From JAJRVM01 sp041752115 (GTDB lineage Bacteria > Planctomycetota > Planctomycetia > Pirellulales > Pirellulaceae): a DNA stretch of 64,000 nt. The stretch lies in contig JBGSHS010000265.1 of the NCBI GenBank assembly GCA_041752115.1, forward strand, positions 49,392-113,391, given 5' to 3'. The stretch's first letter is position 1; each line of letters opens with the position of its first letter. Below, one piece after another: positions 1-9,597 of this stretch. The notes under the pieces are model-generated. The model worked only from the letters and a program-made list of their open reading frames with translations, did not search any database and had not been told where the DNA came from. Position numbers and translations under genes: made by a program.

Positions 1-1
1 T

Positions 2-922
2 CCGGAACAGCTACAGGGCCAAGCGCGCTATCTGCGTGTGCTCAATATCGAGCCGAAGACTTATACCTACTGGCACCAACGCCCCTACCTGTCAACTGGT
101 CCGGTTGTGTCGGCCGTGCAATCCGAAGGCGTGAAACGCATTCTGGGGACGGTCGAACTCGAACCGGACGGATCGGTGGCTTTCCACGCTCCGGCCGGAA
201 TGGCACTGCACTTCCAACTGCTCGACGAACGGCAGCGAGCGCTACATACCATGCGCAGCTTCACCGGCGTCATGCCCGGCGAGCAACGAGGCTGCCTGGG
301 GTGTCATGAGAGCCACAGCCGTGCACCGGAGTACTCGGGCAGCTCGCTGGCTCTGACTAAGGAGCCGCAGACCATGACTCCGCCTCCCTGGGGTAACGAA
401 TCGATCAGCTATACCCGGTTCGTACGTCCGGTGCTGGATCAATATTGTGCCAGTTGCCACGAAGGGGATGGCGAAGGACGCACCACGTTCGACACCACCC
501 CACGCGTGAACTTCCTGTTCTTTGACGAGACCTACATGATCCTCACCGGTCGACCAAGCTGGGGAGCGGCCTATGTGAAACCACAGCAGAACGAACCTGG
601 CCTGGGAGCGGCCAACATGCTGATGGTGGAAGGTTACGACACCCGCGATCCGGCCGCCTATCAGACAACGACCCCGATGACGCACATGTCGTACAATAGC
701 CCGCTGATCGAATTGGCTTCCTCTGGCAAACACTACGACGTGCAAGTCGATTCGCTGTCGCTGCTCAAGTTGATCGCCTGGGTTGACACGATGTGCCCCT
801 ATCGCGGCAGCGAGGAAGTGCGTGAGCTGGACGATCCGGAGTTCCAGGGCATCGATTGGCTCTCGATCCGCCCCCGCATCAAGACGGCGCCAACCATTGT
901 GCGTCCCGGCCCTGTGGAATAA
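2..922 (+). CDS. C-terminal part of a c-type cytochrome / hydrazine-synthase-alpha-like protein (5' truncated by window edge)
   Basis: The reading frame is open from base 2, so the true start lies before the window. Two CxxCH haem-binding motifs are visible, CLGCH (about bases 293-307) and CASCH (about 449-463), separated by a Pro-rich linker. The layout resembles the haem-bearing C-terminal region of planctomycete proteins related to the hydrazine synthase alpha subunit, which are exported multihaem or propeller proteins; most are not true hydrazine synthases and have no assigned reaction. The protein is probably periplasmic, but the signal peptide would lie outside the window. A GTG at 38 is only an internal codon. 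Family assignment is moderate; haem binding is well supported. Confidence 0.75.
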   Translation, partial: PEQLQGQARYLRVLNIEPKTYTYWHQRPYLSTGPVVSAVQSEGVKRILGTVELEPDGSVAFHAPAGMALHFQLLDERQRALHTMRSFTGVMPGEQRGCLGCHESHSRAPEYSGSSLALTKEPQTMTPPPWGNESISYTRFVRPVLDQYCASCHEGDGEGRTTFDTTPRVNFLFFDETYMILTGRPSWGAAYVKPQQNEPGLGAANMLMVEGYDTRDPAAYQTTTPMTHMSYNSPLIELASSGKHYDVQVDSLSLLKLIAWVDTMCPYRGSEEVRELDDPEFQGIDWLSIRPRIKTAPTIVRPGPVE

Positions 923-1363
923 TGTCGGGTGCGGGCCATGCGCCAAGTCGTGCTCGTGCTCAGCGCTGCGGTGCTCGTGCTCGCATTCGAAAGCCACGGC
1001 CATGAAGTAGCCGAACTGAGATCACGACCGTCGAGAGGTATACCAAGCGGCGATCACACACCGTACCGGTGGGGCGATGAGAATCGGACGGCTGCGAATC
1101 GTCTCGATGCCGACTGGCATGGCAGTCACGTGCGATGGCGGCGACGAGCAGAAGCACCGCGACGCAGAGCACGATAGGAACGCTGAGGATCGCGGGAAGA
1201 CAACTTCGGTGGCTGTAGATACCTTGACAAGACGACGGGCGGTTTCCCACGCTCTGCGCGAGCGTGGCTACCAAGGGAACCAGACGATGCACGCGAGTGG
1301 CTGATCGCGTCAGAATCCCATGGATGATCACACGGCGGCCAACGTGTGATCCCGGTCGATATC
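923..1363. other. Gene-free stretch with a degenerate palindromic element
   Basis: No convincing gene is seen. Short open frames on both strands have no start signal and no recognisable protein. The only structure is the degenerate repeat element at 1194-1276. Confidence 0.5.
1194..1276. repeat. Degenerate MITE-like palindromic element, copy A
   Basis: It starts with GGGAAGACAACTTC, a variant of the GGGAAAAACAACTTC end seen in the copies at 5198 and 22806. It contains one unit of the inner palindrome (CCCACGCTCTGCGCGAGCG plus TGGCTACC). The second inverted end is only vestigial (AAGGGAAC). Confidence 0.6.
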
Positions 1364-2875
1364 ATGACGATTACCTCCGATCTCTCCGCTGCCCGCGCAC
1401 GCATTGCTGCCGCGTACGACCCTGAACTGGTGCGCCAGGCCGGCCACCGGCTGGTGGACCAGTTGGCGGAACACCTGCAGATCGTCCAGCACAGCGGCCA
1501 ATCCGTGCTGCCATGGCGCGTTCCGGCTGACAATGTGCGTGAGGCCCTGCAGTGTCTGGATCAGCAACGCCCGGATCCGCACCAGCGGCAGCTCGTGGTC
1601 GACCAGTTCGCTCAACTGGTGAATCTGATGCTCCAGCGAGGTCATAATCTGCACGACCCGCGGTACATCGGCCACCAGGTTCCCGCACCCGCGCCGTTGG
1701 CCGGATGGTTCGATACGGTGGGGAGCATGACCAACCAGCCGATGGCCATCTATGACATGGGGCCCTGGGCGACCGCCGCCGAATGTGCCCTGGTCGAACG
1801 CCTGGGTCAGCAGATCGGATGGCCCAGTGAGCAGTTCGCCGGGATGGTCACGCATGGCGGGTCGCTGGCCAATTTGACTGCGCTGTTGACTGCCCGCAAC
1901 GTCAGTTGCTCGACCGCCTGGCAGTCGGGTCTGGCCGGGCTGCCGTCCCCGCCGGTGCTGGTGGTCCACAGCGATACGCATTACAGCATCGGTCGATCTG
2001 CCGGAGTGTTGGGATTGGGTACCGGGCAGGTGCTGCGCGTCGGCCTGGATGATCGCCGCCGCATGGATCCGAATCAGCTGGATGACCTGCTGCAGCAATG
2101 TCGCCAGTCCAACCGCCCTGTCGTAGCGGTCGTCGCCTGCTCCTGCTCCACTCCCATCGGCGCTTTCGATCCGCTGCCCGAGATTGTCCAGGTCTGCCGG
2201 CGGCACGAGGTCTGGCTGCACGTTGATGCGGCGCATGGGGGCAGTGCGTGTTTCAGCCCGGCACATCGCCACCTGGTGGCCGGACTGGTCGACGCCGACA
2301 GCCTGGTATGGGACGCCCACAAGATGCTCTTCATGCCGGCCTTATGCGCGTTCGTGTTCTATCGCGATAAGAGCCATCGGTTCGAAGCGTTCCAGCAGGA
2401 AGCACCGTACCTGTTTGATCCGGCTGCACCAGGCATGGCCGAATTCGACAGCGGCTTGCGGACCGTCGAATGCACCAAGCGTGCCGCCGCGTTCGGATTA
2501 TGGGGAATCTGGTGTCTGTACGGTCCGCAGTTCTTTGCCGACCTGATCGACGTGACGTTCGCCATGGGACAGACGTTTTACCAGAAACTGGAGGCTGCAC
2601 CGGACTTCCAGCCGCTCCACCAACCCCAGTGCAATATCGTCGTCTTCCGCTATCTTCCCGCAGCGGTCCGCCATTGGCCCGCCGAAGAGATCGGCAAGCT
2701 GCAGTTGGAACTGCGGCGGCGGCTGATTGAGTCGGGCGAGTTCTACATTGTCTCCACAAAACTCGACGGCGTCGGGGCTCTGCGCACCACGATCATCAAT
2801 CCGCTTACCACCCCCGACCATCTCGATCAACTGCTCGATTCGCTGCGCCGTCACGCACGCAAATTGCTCGCGTAG
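1364..2875 (+). CDS. Pyridoxal-phosphate-dependent group II decarboxylase (diaminobutyrate / aromatic amino acid decarboxylase-like)
   Basis: A 503-residue cytosolic fold-type I PLP enzyme. Visible family motifs are a phosphate-binding THGGSLANL segment, the HVDAAHGG segment whose Asp and His contact the cofactor, and WDAHKM, whose Lys forms the PLP Schiff base. This pattern and the length fit the group II amino acid decarboxylases (diaminobutyrate, glutamate, tyrosine or DOPA decarboxylases). The substrate cannot be decided. ATG 1364 was chosen; a GTG at 1346 in the same frame would add six residues. Neither has a strong Shine-Dalgarno sequence. The gene stands alone, with no pathway partner next to it. 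Confidence 0.88.
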   Translation: MTITSDLSAARARIAAAYDPELVRQAGHRLVDQLAEHLQIVQHSGQSVLPWRVPADNVREALQCLDQQRPDPHQRQLVVDQFAQLVNLMLQRGHNLHDPRYIGHQVPAPAPLAGWFDTVGSMTNQPMAIYDMGPWATAAECALVERLGQQIGWPSEQFAGMVTHGGSLANLTALLTARNVSCSTAWQSGLAGLPSPPVLVVHSDTHYSIGRSAGVLGLGTGQVLRVGLDDRRRMDPNQLDDLLQQCRQSNRPVVAVVACSCSTPIGAFDPLPEIVQVCRRHEVWLHVDAAHGGSACFSPAHRHLVAGLVDADSLVWDAHKMLFMPALCAFVFYRDKSHRFEAFQQEAPYLFDPAAPGMAEFDSGLRTVECTKRAAAFGLWGIWCLYGPQFFADLIDVTFAMGQTFYQKLEAAPDFQPLHQPQCNIVVFRYLPAAVRHWPAEEIGKLQLELRRRLIESGEFYIVSTKLDGVGALRTTIINPLTTPDHLDQLLDSLRRHARKLLA

Positions 2876-3002
2876 CCACGCCTGTCTGGTGCGGGATTCA
2901 GCCCGCGACGGACGCTGTACCAGGGGCTTGCCGGTGGCCCGATCGTGGGCAGGGCGGGTCACGCACTGAAGTGCCTGCTACATGCTGCGTGCTACGGAGT
3001 CG

Positions 3003-3236
3003 CTATGCGGGGATCAATGCGTAGAGGAAGGCATCGGAAAAGACGTCGTCGCGTTGGAAATACTTCCGCAACCTCGCCTCGCATTGAAAGCCGTTCTTTT
3101 CCAGCACGCGAATCGAGGCCCAGTTGCCTTCAAAGACGATCGCGGTGATGCGAACCAGGTTCCACTGCATGCGGGCAATATCGCACGCCGTGCGGACCGC
3201 GGCCGACATGATCCCCTGTCCCCACGGCGATTTGCC
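3003..3236 (-). pseudogene. C-terminal remnant of a GNAT (RimJ/RimL-like) N-acetyltransferase
   Basis: The frame reads GKSPWGQGIMSAAVRTA then, after an Ile-rich stretch, ASIRVLEKNGFQCEARLRK. These are the acetyl-CoA-binding and C-terminal motifs of RimJ-type GNAT enzymes that acetylate N-termini or small molecules. The N-terminal half of the fold is missing. The remnant begins directly after the stop codon of the ABC-F gene and in the same frame, so a deletion has joined the two genes. It is probably not translated unless by readthrough; an internal ATG gives 68 residues. Confidence 0.7.
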
Positions 3237-5045
3237 TCAACCAAGTTCCTCGAGCGTCTCCCATCGCTGATAGGCCTCGGCCAGCTCGTGTTCGAGCGAT
3301 TTGAGTCGTGCCTGCTGGCGCGCCATTTCCTCGCCAGGGCGTCGGTAGTACTCCGGCTGGGCCATTGCCGCGTGAAGCTCCGCCAGCTCCGCCTCCAACT
3401 GCTCGATCCGCGCCGGCAAAGCGGCCAGTTCCTGCTGTTGCCTGTAGGTCAGGCGCCGCTTTCCTGACGTCGTGGGAGGCTCGGGACGTGGCTTCGATCG
3501 TGCAGACGCCTGCGGGGCTTGCTCGTTGCGTTGCGATTCGATCGCCTGGCGTGCTCGCAGCCAATCATCGTAGCCCCCTTCATACTCGCGAACGGTCCCT
3601 TCTTCAAACACGATCAAGCTGGTGACAAGGTTATTGAGGAACGCTCGGTCGTGGCTCACCACCAGTACAGTCCCGGTGAATTCGATCAGCCGTTCTTCCA
3701 GCAGCTCGAGCGTTTCGGCATCCAAATCATTGGTTGGTTCGTCCAGCACAATGACATTGGCCGGTTTGGCAAAGAGCCGGGCCAGCAGCACGCGATTCCG
3801 CTCGCCACCTGACAGGAACTTCACCTGCGTACGCGCTCGCTCCGGCGTGAACAGGAAATCCTGCAGGTAGCCAAGTACATGCCGCGACTCGCCGGCCACA
3901 CGCACCGTATCGTAACCGTCGCCGACGTTTTGCTGCACCGTGGTTTCGTCGTCCAGCTGTTCTCGAAGCTGGTCGAAGTAGGCGATTTGCAGGTTGGTAC
4001 CCAGACGTGCACGGCCTGCGTCGGGAGCCAGCTGGCCGAGCAATAGTCGCAGCAGAGTGGTCTTCCCTGCTCCATTGGGTCCGACAATGCCGACCTTGTC
4101 ACCGCGCATGATGACCGTGGAAAAGTCACGCACGATCGGCCGATGCGGATGGGCGAAGGAGATCTCATCGACCGCAGCCACCAGATTGCCACTCCGCTGA
4201 CCTTCTTCGATTCGCAAGGCCACGCGTCCCGGCCCTTTCCGACGCTCGCGATGTTGGCGCCGCATCTGTTCCAGGGCCCTCACGCGCCCCTCATTCCGCG
4301 TGCGGCGAGCCTTGATACCCTGCCGAATCCACGCTTCCTCCTGAGCCAGCTTCCGATCAAATTCGGCATTCTGCTTCTCTTCCGCCGCGAGGGTCGCTTC
4401 CTTGCGCCGCAAAAAAGCGTCATAGTCGCACGACCAATCGAACAGCCGGCCCCGATCCAGTTCCAGGATCCGCGAGGCCAGACGGCGCAGGAACATGCGA
4501 TCGTGCGTCACGAAGATCAACGTGGTTTCCCACCGCAGCAGAAAATCCTCCAACCAGGTAATCGTGGCGATATCAAGATGGTTGGTCGGCTCATCCAACA
4601 ACAATACGTTGGGATCGGGCGCCAACGTGCGTGCCAGCAACGCGCGCCGCTTCATGCCCGATGAGAGCAATTCGAACCGGTCTTCGCCCTCCAATCCGGT
4701 GCACGAGAGCACGCGTTTGACCTGCTGCTCCGCCTTCCATGGTTCCAGTTCTCCCGAGCGGAGCAGAGGCTGCAGTGATTCCGCCACGACGTCGGCCACG
4801 CGGCCACCCAGGTCCTGCGGCACGTTCTGTGGCAGCAACGCCACGCGAGTGGCTGGAGCAAAGAGAATCTCGCCCGCGTCCGGCTCCATATCGCCCGTGA
4901 GCAGACGCATTAGGGTCGTCTTGCCGGAACCGTTGCGCCCCAACAACCCGATCCGCTCTCCCACTTCGATCTGGCACGTGATCTCGTCGAGCAACGTCGG
5001 CCCGCGAAACCGAATGCTCAGCTCGTTGATCGTGATCTGGGCCAT
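3237..5045 (-). CDS. uup: ABC-F family ATPase (Uup-like)
   Basis: A 602-residue soluble protein with two tandem ABC nucleotide-binding domains and no membrane segments, which marks the ABC-F class acting on ribosomes or nucleic acids. Domain 1 has Walker A GRNGSGKTT (about residue 36), signature LSSGMKRR and Walker B followed by DEPTNHLD. Domain 2 has GPNGAGKTT (about residue 336), LSGGERNR and DEPTNDLD. A charged linker rich in Arg/Lys joins them. The last 80 residues form a predicted coiled coil starting TYRQQQELAAL, the hallmark of the Uup subgroup. Start ATG 5045. The stop is immediately followed by a GNAT remnant. Confidence 0.92.
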   Translation of the reverse strand: MAQITINELSIRFRGPTLLDEITCQIEVGERIGLLGRNGSGKTTLMRLLTGDMEPDAGEILFAPATRVALLPQNVPQDLGGRVADVVAESLQPLLRSGELEPWKAEQQVKRVLSCTGLEGEDRFELLSSGMKRRALLARTLAPDPNVLLLDEPTNHLDIATITWLEDFLLRWETTLIFVTHDRMFLRRLASRILELDRGRLFDWSCDYDAFLRRKEATLAAEEKQNAEFDRKLAQEEAWIRQGIKARRTRNEGRVRALEQMRRQHRERRKGPGRVALRIEEGQRSGNLVAAVDEISFAHPHRPIVRDFSTVIMRGDKVGIVGPNGAGKTTLLRLLLGQLAPDAGRARLGTNLQIAYFDQLREQLDDETTVQQNVGDGYDTVRVAGESRHVLGYLQDFLFTPERARTQVKFLSGGERNRVLLARLFAKPANVIVLDEPTNDLDAETLELLEERLIEFTGTVLVVSHDRAFLNNLVTSLIVFEEGTVREYEGGYDDWLRARQAIESQRNEQAPQASARSKPRPEPPTTSGKRRLTYRQQQELAALPARIEQLEAELAELHAAMAQPEYYRRPGEEMARQQARLKSLEHELAEAYQRWETLEELG

Positions 5046-5822
5046 GGGTCACCGACAAGTGAAAAGCAGTGAGAGCAGGGGTTGCTGGCAGGTCATTCCT
5101 CAATCCCTCGCAGCGGGGCACATTGCAGACCAGCATAGAGGCCCTAGGCTCAATTGGGAATGGGTTTCCTCCCCACCGGCCTCTGGCTGGGAATCGCGGG
5201 AAAAACAACTTCCCTGGTCAGCCGGTTTCCCACGCCCTGCGCGAGTGTGGCTAGTTTCCCTCGCTCTGCGCGAGCGTGGCTAGTTTCCCACGCTCTGCGC
5301 GAGCGTGGCTACCAGAGAAACGCCGAAGTTGTTTTTCCCTCGTGCTTTAGATGCCTGTGAACCCATGCCATTGGTCATGTGTCCTGCCTGGGAAGATGTG
5401 CCGCCGCGGTGACACTTCCACGGCCGTTTGGCTGGGAGGCCCAACTGCGGGTGGATGCCTCGCTGCGGCACACGGAACCGCAGAATATCGAACTGGGAAC
5501 GTCCCATGCCGACGTAGGGGATCACGGTCTGGCGGATCATACGCTCAATGATCCCAACACAACACAGACAACCTTGATCGTTCGGCGGTTCCTTGGTGGA
5601 TATCCTGCGATTCAACTGCCCCGGTGATCGACGCGCCAACTGCTCGACCTTGATGAGTCGCAATACAAGGCAAGTTGTACGTCCTGAAGCAGGGCGTGCC
5701 CGAAATCCCGGAGACTGAGGTTGTCTCCGGCAGCCATCAAACCGCAAAATGGTGGAAACAACCAAAGAACTCTGCTCCTCCGAGCAGATCCTCCAGACCT
5801 CGTTACCACAGGTGACCAGATT
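5046..5822. other. Gene-free stretch holding a MITE-like element
   Basis: Between the ABC-F gene and rtcB. Apart from the palindromic element at 5198-5339 I see no gene. A long minus-strand open frame from 6557 to 5280 is the antisense shadow of rtcB. Confidence 0.5.
5198..5339. repeat. MITE-like palindromic element, copy B
   Basis: Perfect 15-base inverted ends, GGGAAAAACAACTTC at 5198 and its complement at 5325-5339. Inside are three head-to-tail units of a palindrome of the form TTTCCCACGCTCTGCGCG followed by AGCGTGGCTA, at about 5228, 5257 and 5284. Related copies lie at 1194 and 22806. Confidence 0.8.
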
Positions 5823-7214
5823 ATGAATAGTCGCCAGTTGTTGAAACTGGGCGTGCCGCAGGAATGCCTGAAGGAGGCGATGCGCGCCGTGCAGTCGGCG
5901 GCACAGAAGGGAACTGCCAAGGGAAAGGCGATCAAGCAGCAGCTGGCTGTCGTCCTGGAATCGCCCGCCGACCACGTGGACGATGAACACTGGGGCGGCC
6001 TGGCGCGCTCCATCCTCGAAGATCGTGCGTTCGTACCTCCTCAGCCGGTTACGTATCAGACGTGGGGAAGTACTGACATCGATGAGCAGTCCCATGCGCA
6101 GATGCGTCAGGCCTGCCATGTGCCGGTCGCCGTTGCCGGTGCGCTGATGCCCGATGCGCACGTCGGTTACGGACTGCCGATCGGCGGCGTGTTGGCCTGC
6201 GATCAGGCGGTGATTCCGTATGCCGTCGGAGTGGACATTGCCTGTCGCATGAAACTCTCCGTGCTCGACATGCCCGTCGACTCGTTGGACACACGGTTCG
6301 AATCGTACAAGCAGAGTCTGGAGCGTGGCACGAATTTCGGTGTCGGTGCCGAGTACAAGACGCCGCGGACACACGCCGTCATGGATCAGGATTGGTCGAT
6401 CACTCGGATCACTCGTGAACACAAGGACAAGGCGTGGCGTCAGCTGGGCACCTCCGGATCCGGCAATCACTTTGTCGAATTCGGTGTGCTGGCGATCGAT
6501 CATGACGATCCGGAGCTGCAACTGAGCGCTGGAAAATACGTCGCTTTGTTGAGCCACAGCGGGAGTCGTGGAACCGGCGCCGCCGTCTGCTCGACGTACA
6601 GCTCAATCGCACAGTCTCAGCTGTCATCCCGCTATACGGACCTGGGTCGGCTCGCATGGCTCGATCTCGACAGTCAGGCCGGCCAGGAATACTGGGAGGC
6701 GATGAATCTGATGGGCGACTACGCCGCGGCCAACCATGATATTATCCATCGCCAGGTCGCCGGGCTGTTGGGGGCACACATCATTGCGGGAGTCGAAAAC
6801 CATCACAATTTCGCCTGGAAGGAAGTGCATCAGGGACGCGAAGTGGTCGTGCATCGTAAAGGAGCGACGCCGGCCGGTGCCGGGGTGTTGGGCGTGATTC
6901 CCGGCTCCATGGCCGACCCCGCCTTCGTCGTGCGCGGGCTCGGCAACGCCGCCTCGCTGCACTCCGCTTCACACGGCGCCGGCCGCCGCATGTCGCGCAA
7001 GCAGGCACGCGACACGTACAACTTCCAGGCCATTCGAAAGGACCTGGAACGTAAAGGAGTGCGTGTGCTGTCAGCCGGCTCCGATGAAGTTCCAGGCGTC
7101 TACAAAGACATCCGCCAGGTCATGCAGGAACAAGCCGATCTGGTCACCATCGTGGCACGCTTCAACCCCAGAATCGTCAAGATGTGCGACGACGGCAGCC
7201 GGGCCGAAGATTGA
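5823..7214 (+). CDS. rtcB: RtcB family RNA-splicing ligase
   Basis: RtcB joins RNA 2',3'-cyclic phosphate or 3'-phosphate ends to 5'-OH ends in a GTP- and Mn-dependent reaction, as in tRNA splicing and RNA repair. The 463-residue product keeps the metal and catalytic residues: the Asp and Cys of GVDIACRM, the His of GSGNHFVEF, the His of LSHSGSRG, HH in ENHHNFAWK, and the His of SHGAGRRMSR, which is the residue that receives GMP. ATG 5823 gives the usual start (MNSRQLLKLG); the frame is open upstream to 5721 but that part has no family similarity. It stands alone, without an RtcA or archease neighbour. It is notable beside the unusual tRNA genes at 58-64 kb. Confidence 0.95.
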   Translation: MNSRQLLKLGVPQECLKEAMRAVQSAAQKGTAKGKAIKQQLAVVLESPADHVDDEHWGGLARSILEDRAFVPPQPVTYQTWGSTDIDEQSHAQMRQACHVPVAVAGALMPDAHVGYGLPIGGVLACDQAVIPYAVGVDIACRMKLSVLDMPVDSLDTRFESYKQSLERGTNFGVGAEYKTPRTHAVMDQDWSITRITREHKDKAWRQLGTSGSGNHFVEFGVLAIDHDDPELQLSAGKYVALLSHSGSRGTGAAVCSTYSSIAQSQLSSRYTDLGRLAWLDLDSQAGQEYWEAMNLMGDYAAANHDIIHRQVAGLLGAHIIAGVENHHNFAWKEVHQGREVVVHRKGATPAGAGVLGVIPGSMADPAFVVRGLGNAASLHSASHGAGRRMSRKQARDTYNFQAIRKDLERKGVRVLSAGSDEVPGVYKDIRQVMQEQADLVTIVARFNPRIVKMCDDGSRAED

Positions 7215-7255
7215 CAACGCGTTCCGGCGGCGGAAAGAAGACAAAAAGATGGGGT

Positions 7256-7301
7256 GACAAAAAGATGGGCCGCAGGATGACGGTCTTCCCATCTTTTTGT
7301 C
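7256..7301. terminator. Bidirectional terminator-like inverted repeat
   Basis: A 14-bp perfect inverted repeat (GACAAAAAGATGGG and its complement) lies between the converging rtcB and lipoprotein genes. The arms are T-rich on the outgoing side in both directions. A partial third copy of the arm (ACAAAAAGATGGGG) precedes it. Confidence 0.6.
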
Positions 7302-7381
7302 ATCTCATCTTTTTGCCCTCAAATACCTGCCCAGGCAGTTGCTCACCATACCCGCCGAACCGCAGAACTCTTTGCCCGGCT

Positions 7382-9184
7382 CTACGACTTATCCGCAGGC
7401 GTCTCGCGTTTGCGGATCTTGGCCACGGCGGCTGTCACATCCGACTGCACGGCTTTGTAGAAGTTCAGCTTGCGCAACAGACGCATCTGGTCAATGCTCT
7501 TGCGCGTGCCGATGTCGCCCAGCAACTGTACGGTGGCCTGCGTGATGAGAAAATCGGTGGGACGAACCACCTCCAGGACCGTGCTCTCAGCGGCCGTACC
7601 ATAACTGCGCAGGCAGTCGGCCGCTTCGCGCCGCAGTGATGCGTTCTTCACGAACAGCATCGTGACCGGCTCGATCGCTCGCTCGTCCTGCATCTTCGTC
7701 AGCGCGTCCAGCGTCTCGATCTGGAGAAACCGATTGTCCTCCTCAAGCAGCGTGACGAGAATCGGAACGCTATACGTCCCACCCCAGGCCACCAGCAGCG
7801 GAATGGCCGCACGCCGTACACTGGTATCCACTTTAACATTTTCCACCACGTCACGTGTCGCACGTGCCAGTTCTTTCTTCAGCGCAGGATCTTCAATGGC
7901 GTCCGGTGCCAGATCAGACAGCCGATCAAGGGCCTGCCGCTTGTCAGATGACTCCCCAAGCCGCAGCAGATCGATGTTGGCTTGATGGTACTGAGCGTGT
8001 TGGGGGTCGGTTGCGGCGGCCAGGAGCTCCGCCTTGCGCCGAGCCAGTTCGGCGCGACGCTCGACCTCCGCCGGGTCCTCGACCGGCGTGGTCCGGGGTT
8101 GACTGCCCGCATGCATGGCCGATCCCATCGCCCCGGGAGCTCCCATGCCGCCCCTCGGCCCGATCCTGCTCCCCATCCCAGCCATACTGCCGCGATACCC
8201 GGGGCCCGGCATCCCCGGATGGCCCGCACCCGGAGGCCCCATGCCTGGACTGGGCATCCCCGGTTGCGACATGCCGGGCGTCGGCATTCCGGGACCGGAC
8301 ATGCCAGGCGGACTACTCCCAGGATAACCGCTCATCGGAGCCGATCCGCCCGCCAGTCCACTGGCCCCGTTCCCAGCCGGCCCAGGATAGCCAGCCGGCC
8401 CAGGCGGCATTCCCATCCCAGGGAACGGACTGGCCGGAGCTGAAGGATTCTGCACGCCGGGGACAGGCGGCATGGCGGGGCCAGCCCCTGCCTGGGAGCC
8501 CATTGGGCCGGGACTGGCAGGCGGCAGGTTCGCCACTGCCGGTCCGCCGAAGCCCGCTCCACCACCACCGCTCGTCCAGGCGTACGCCGGCATCGTGTGT
8601 CCTGGGCGAGCAATCGTTTTGAGCGCGGCCTCCATCTTCTGTGCGTTGGCCTGAGCCTCCGCCCCGAAATCCATGGCCATGACAAAAGCCAGATACGTTT
8701 CATCGATCATCAGATATCCGATACCGCTCATCGGCCGTGTCTCTCCGTTGAGCGTCAGGTCCCCGCTGATCGTAATCCGCGCCGCCGGGATCCCGTTAAG
8801 CGATGTTTGCGGGCCGGTCTGGTGCTGGAAGTTGTTACAGCGGGATCGCAATCCTGTCAAACCAACATTGACCGCCGAACTCCAGTCCGGTGCCTGCTGC
8901 GAGAAGTCCTGGTGATGAACTCCATAGGTGAAGACAATACCGGGCTCCGACTTGCCAAAGCGTGGTCCGCGATACATGTATTTCGTCTCGCCCAGCACGT
9001 CGGTCGTCTGTTTCTCCAGCGTGAATTTCGCGGGCAGCCGAAAACGATAAGGACCGGCCGCGGTCTCATCCCCCAAGTCGCCCCATCCCTTGCCCAGCAT
9101 CCCTTGCAGCCCGGAGCCATTGCAGCCGGCGAGTTGAACAACACCCAGCACCAGCATGAAGATCGCTATATACCGCCGAAACAT
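7382..9184 (-). CDS. Lipoprotein with Gly/Pro/Met-rich linker and C-terminal HEAT-like repeats
   Basis: A 600-residue protein with a signal peptide and lipobox (LAGC, about residues 18-21), so membrane-anchored outside the cytoplasm. Residues 40-195 form a folded domain resembling those in other planctomycete lipoproteins. Residues 205-355 are a low-complexity region of GMSGPGMP-type repeats, probably disordered. Residues 370-595 are helical with repeated Ala/Leu/Glu patterns like HEAT repeats (for example PLLVAWGGTYSVPILVTLL). I do not recognise a named family or function. It converges on rtcB across a shared terminator. Confidence 0.82.
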   Translation of the reverse strand: MFRRYIAIFMLVLGVVQLAGCNGSGLQGMLGKGWGDLGDETAAGPYRFRLPAKFTLEKQTTDVLGETKYMYRGPRFGKSEPGIVFTYGVHHQDFSQQAPDWSSAVNVGLTGLRSRCNNFQHQTGPQTSLNGIPAARITISGDLTLNGETRPMSGIGYLMIDETYLAFVMAMDFGAEAQANAQKMEAALKTIARPGHTMPAYAWTSGGGGAGFGGPAVANLPPASPGPMGSQAGAGPAMPPVPGVQNPSAPASPFPGMGMPPGPAGYPGPAGNGASGLAGGSAPMSGYPGSSPPGMSGPGMPTPGMSQPGMPSPGMGPPGAGHPGMPGPGYRGSMAGMGSRIGPRGGMGAPGAMGSAMHAGSQPRTTPVEDPAEVERRAELARRKAELLAAATDPQHAQYHQANIDLLRLGESSDKRQALDRLSDLAPDAIEDPALKKELARATRDVVENVKVDTSVRRAAIPLLVAWGGTYSVPILVTLLEEDNRFLQIETLDALTKMQDERAIEPVTMLFVKNASLRREAADCLRSYGTAAESTVLEVVRPTDFLITQATVQLLGDIGTRKSIDQMRLLRKLNFYKAVQSDVTAAVAKIRKRETPADKS

Positions 9185-9597
9185 GGAGATCCCTCCCTTG
9201 AGAAACCACGCGCCAAGGGCTTATCGATCGCGGCACTCTAAGACCAAGCAACCAGACTACCACCTGCTGGCTCGCCAGAGCAACAATCGATCGGCTTTTT
9301 GTTGGGCGAGCCAGAGCACCGAGACGGCCTGCGGGTCAGAGCATGGGGCCATGGCATTTTTCTAGTTCACGTCCTCCGATTCGCAACCGTCGCCACAAGG
9401 CAATCCCCAGTTCGGCCGTCACGTCATGGTGGGCCAGGTTCGTTGCTCGGCCCCTCACCGTCGATCCTGCCGGCGCGATGACCACGGGGTGGTGCCGCCC
9501 GGAAGATCGGCTTAGAATGGTCGCCAAACCGACCTCCTGCAAGTGAATCACTTGGCACGAGCCGATCGACCGGGGCACGCAGCTGAAAGAGACTGCC
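9185..9597. other. Divergent intergenic region with one hairpin
   Basis: Lies between divergently transcribed genes and should hold both promoters; no clear sigma-70 boxes were found. A strong hairpin occurs at 9267-9314. Confidence 0.4.
9267..9314. repeat. REP-like hairpin
   Basis: The inverted arms CTGGCTCGCC and GGCGAGCCAG are perfect over 10 bp, with a 28-base loop. It is not followed by a T-run, so a structural repeat is more likely than a terminator. Confidence 0.5.

Noticed and set aside
5280..6557. 425-codon open frame on the minus strand
   Set aside because: It is the antisense of rtcB and of the repeat before it; the plus-strand frame has all RtcB catalytic motifs.
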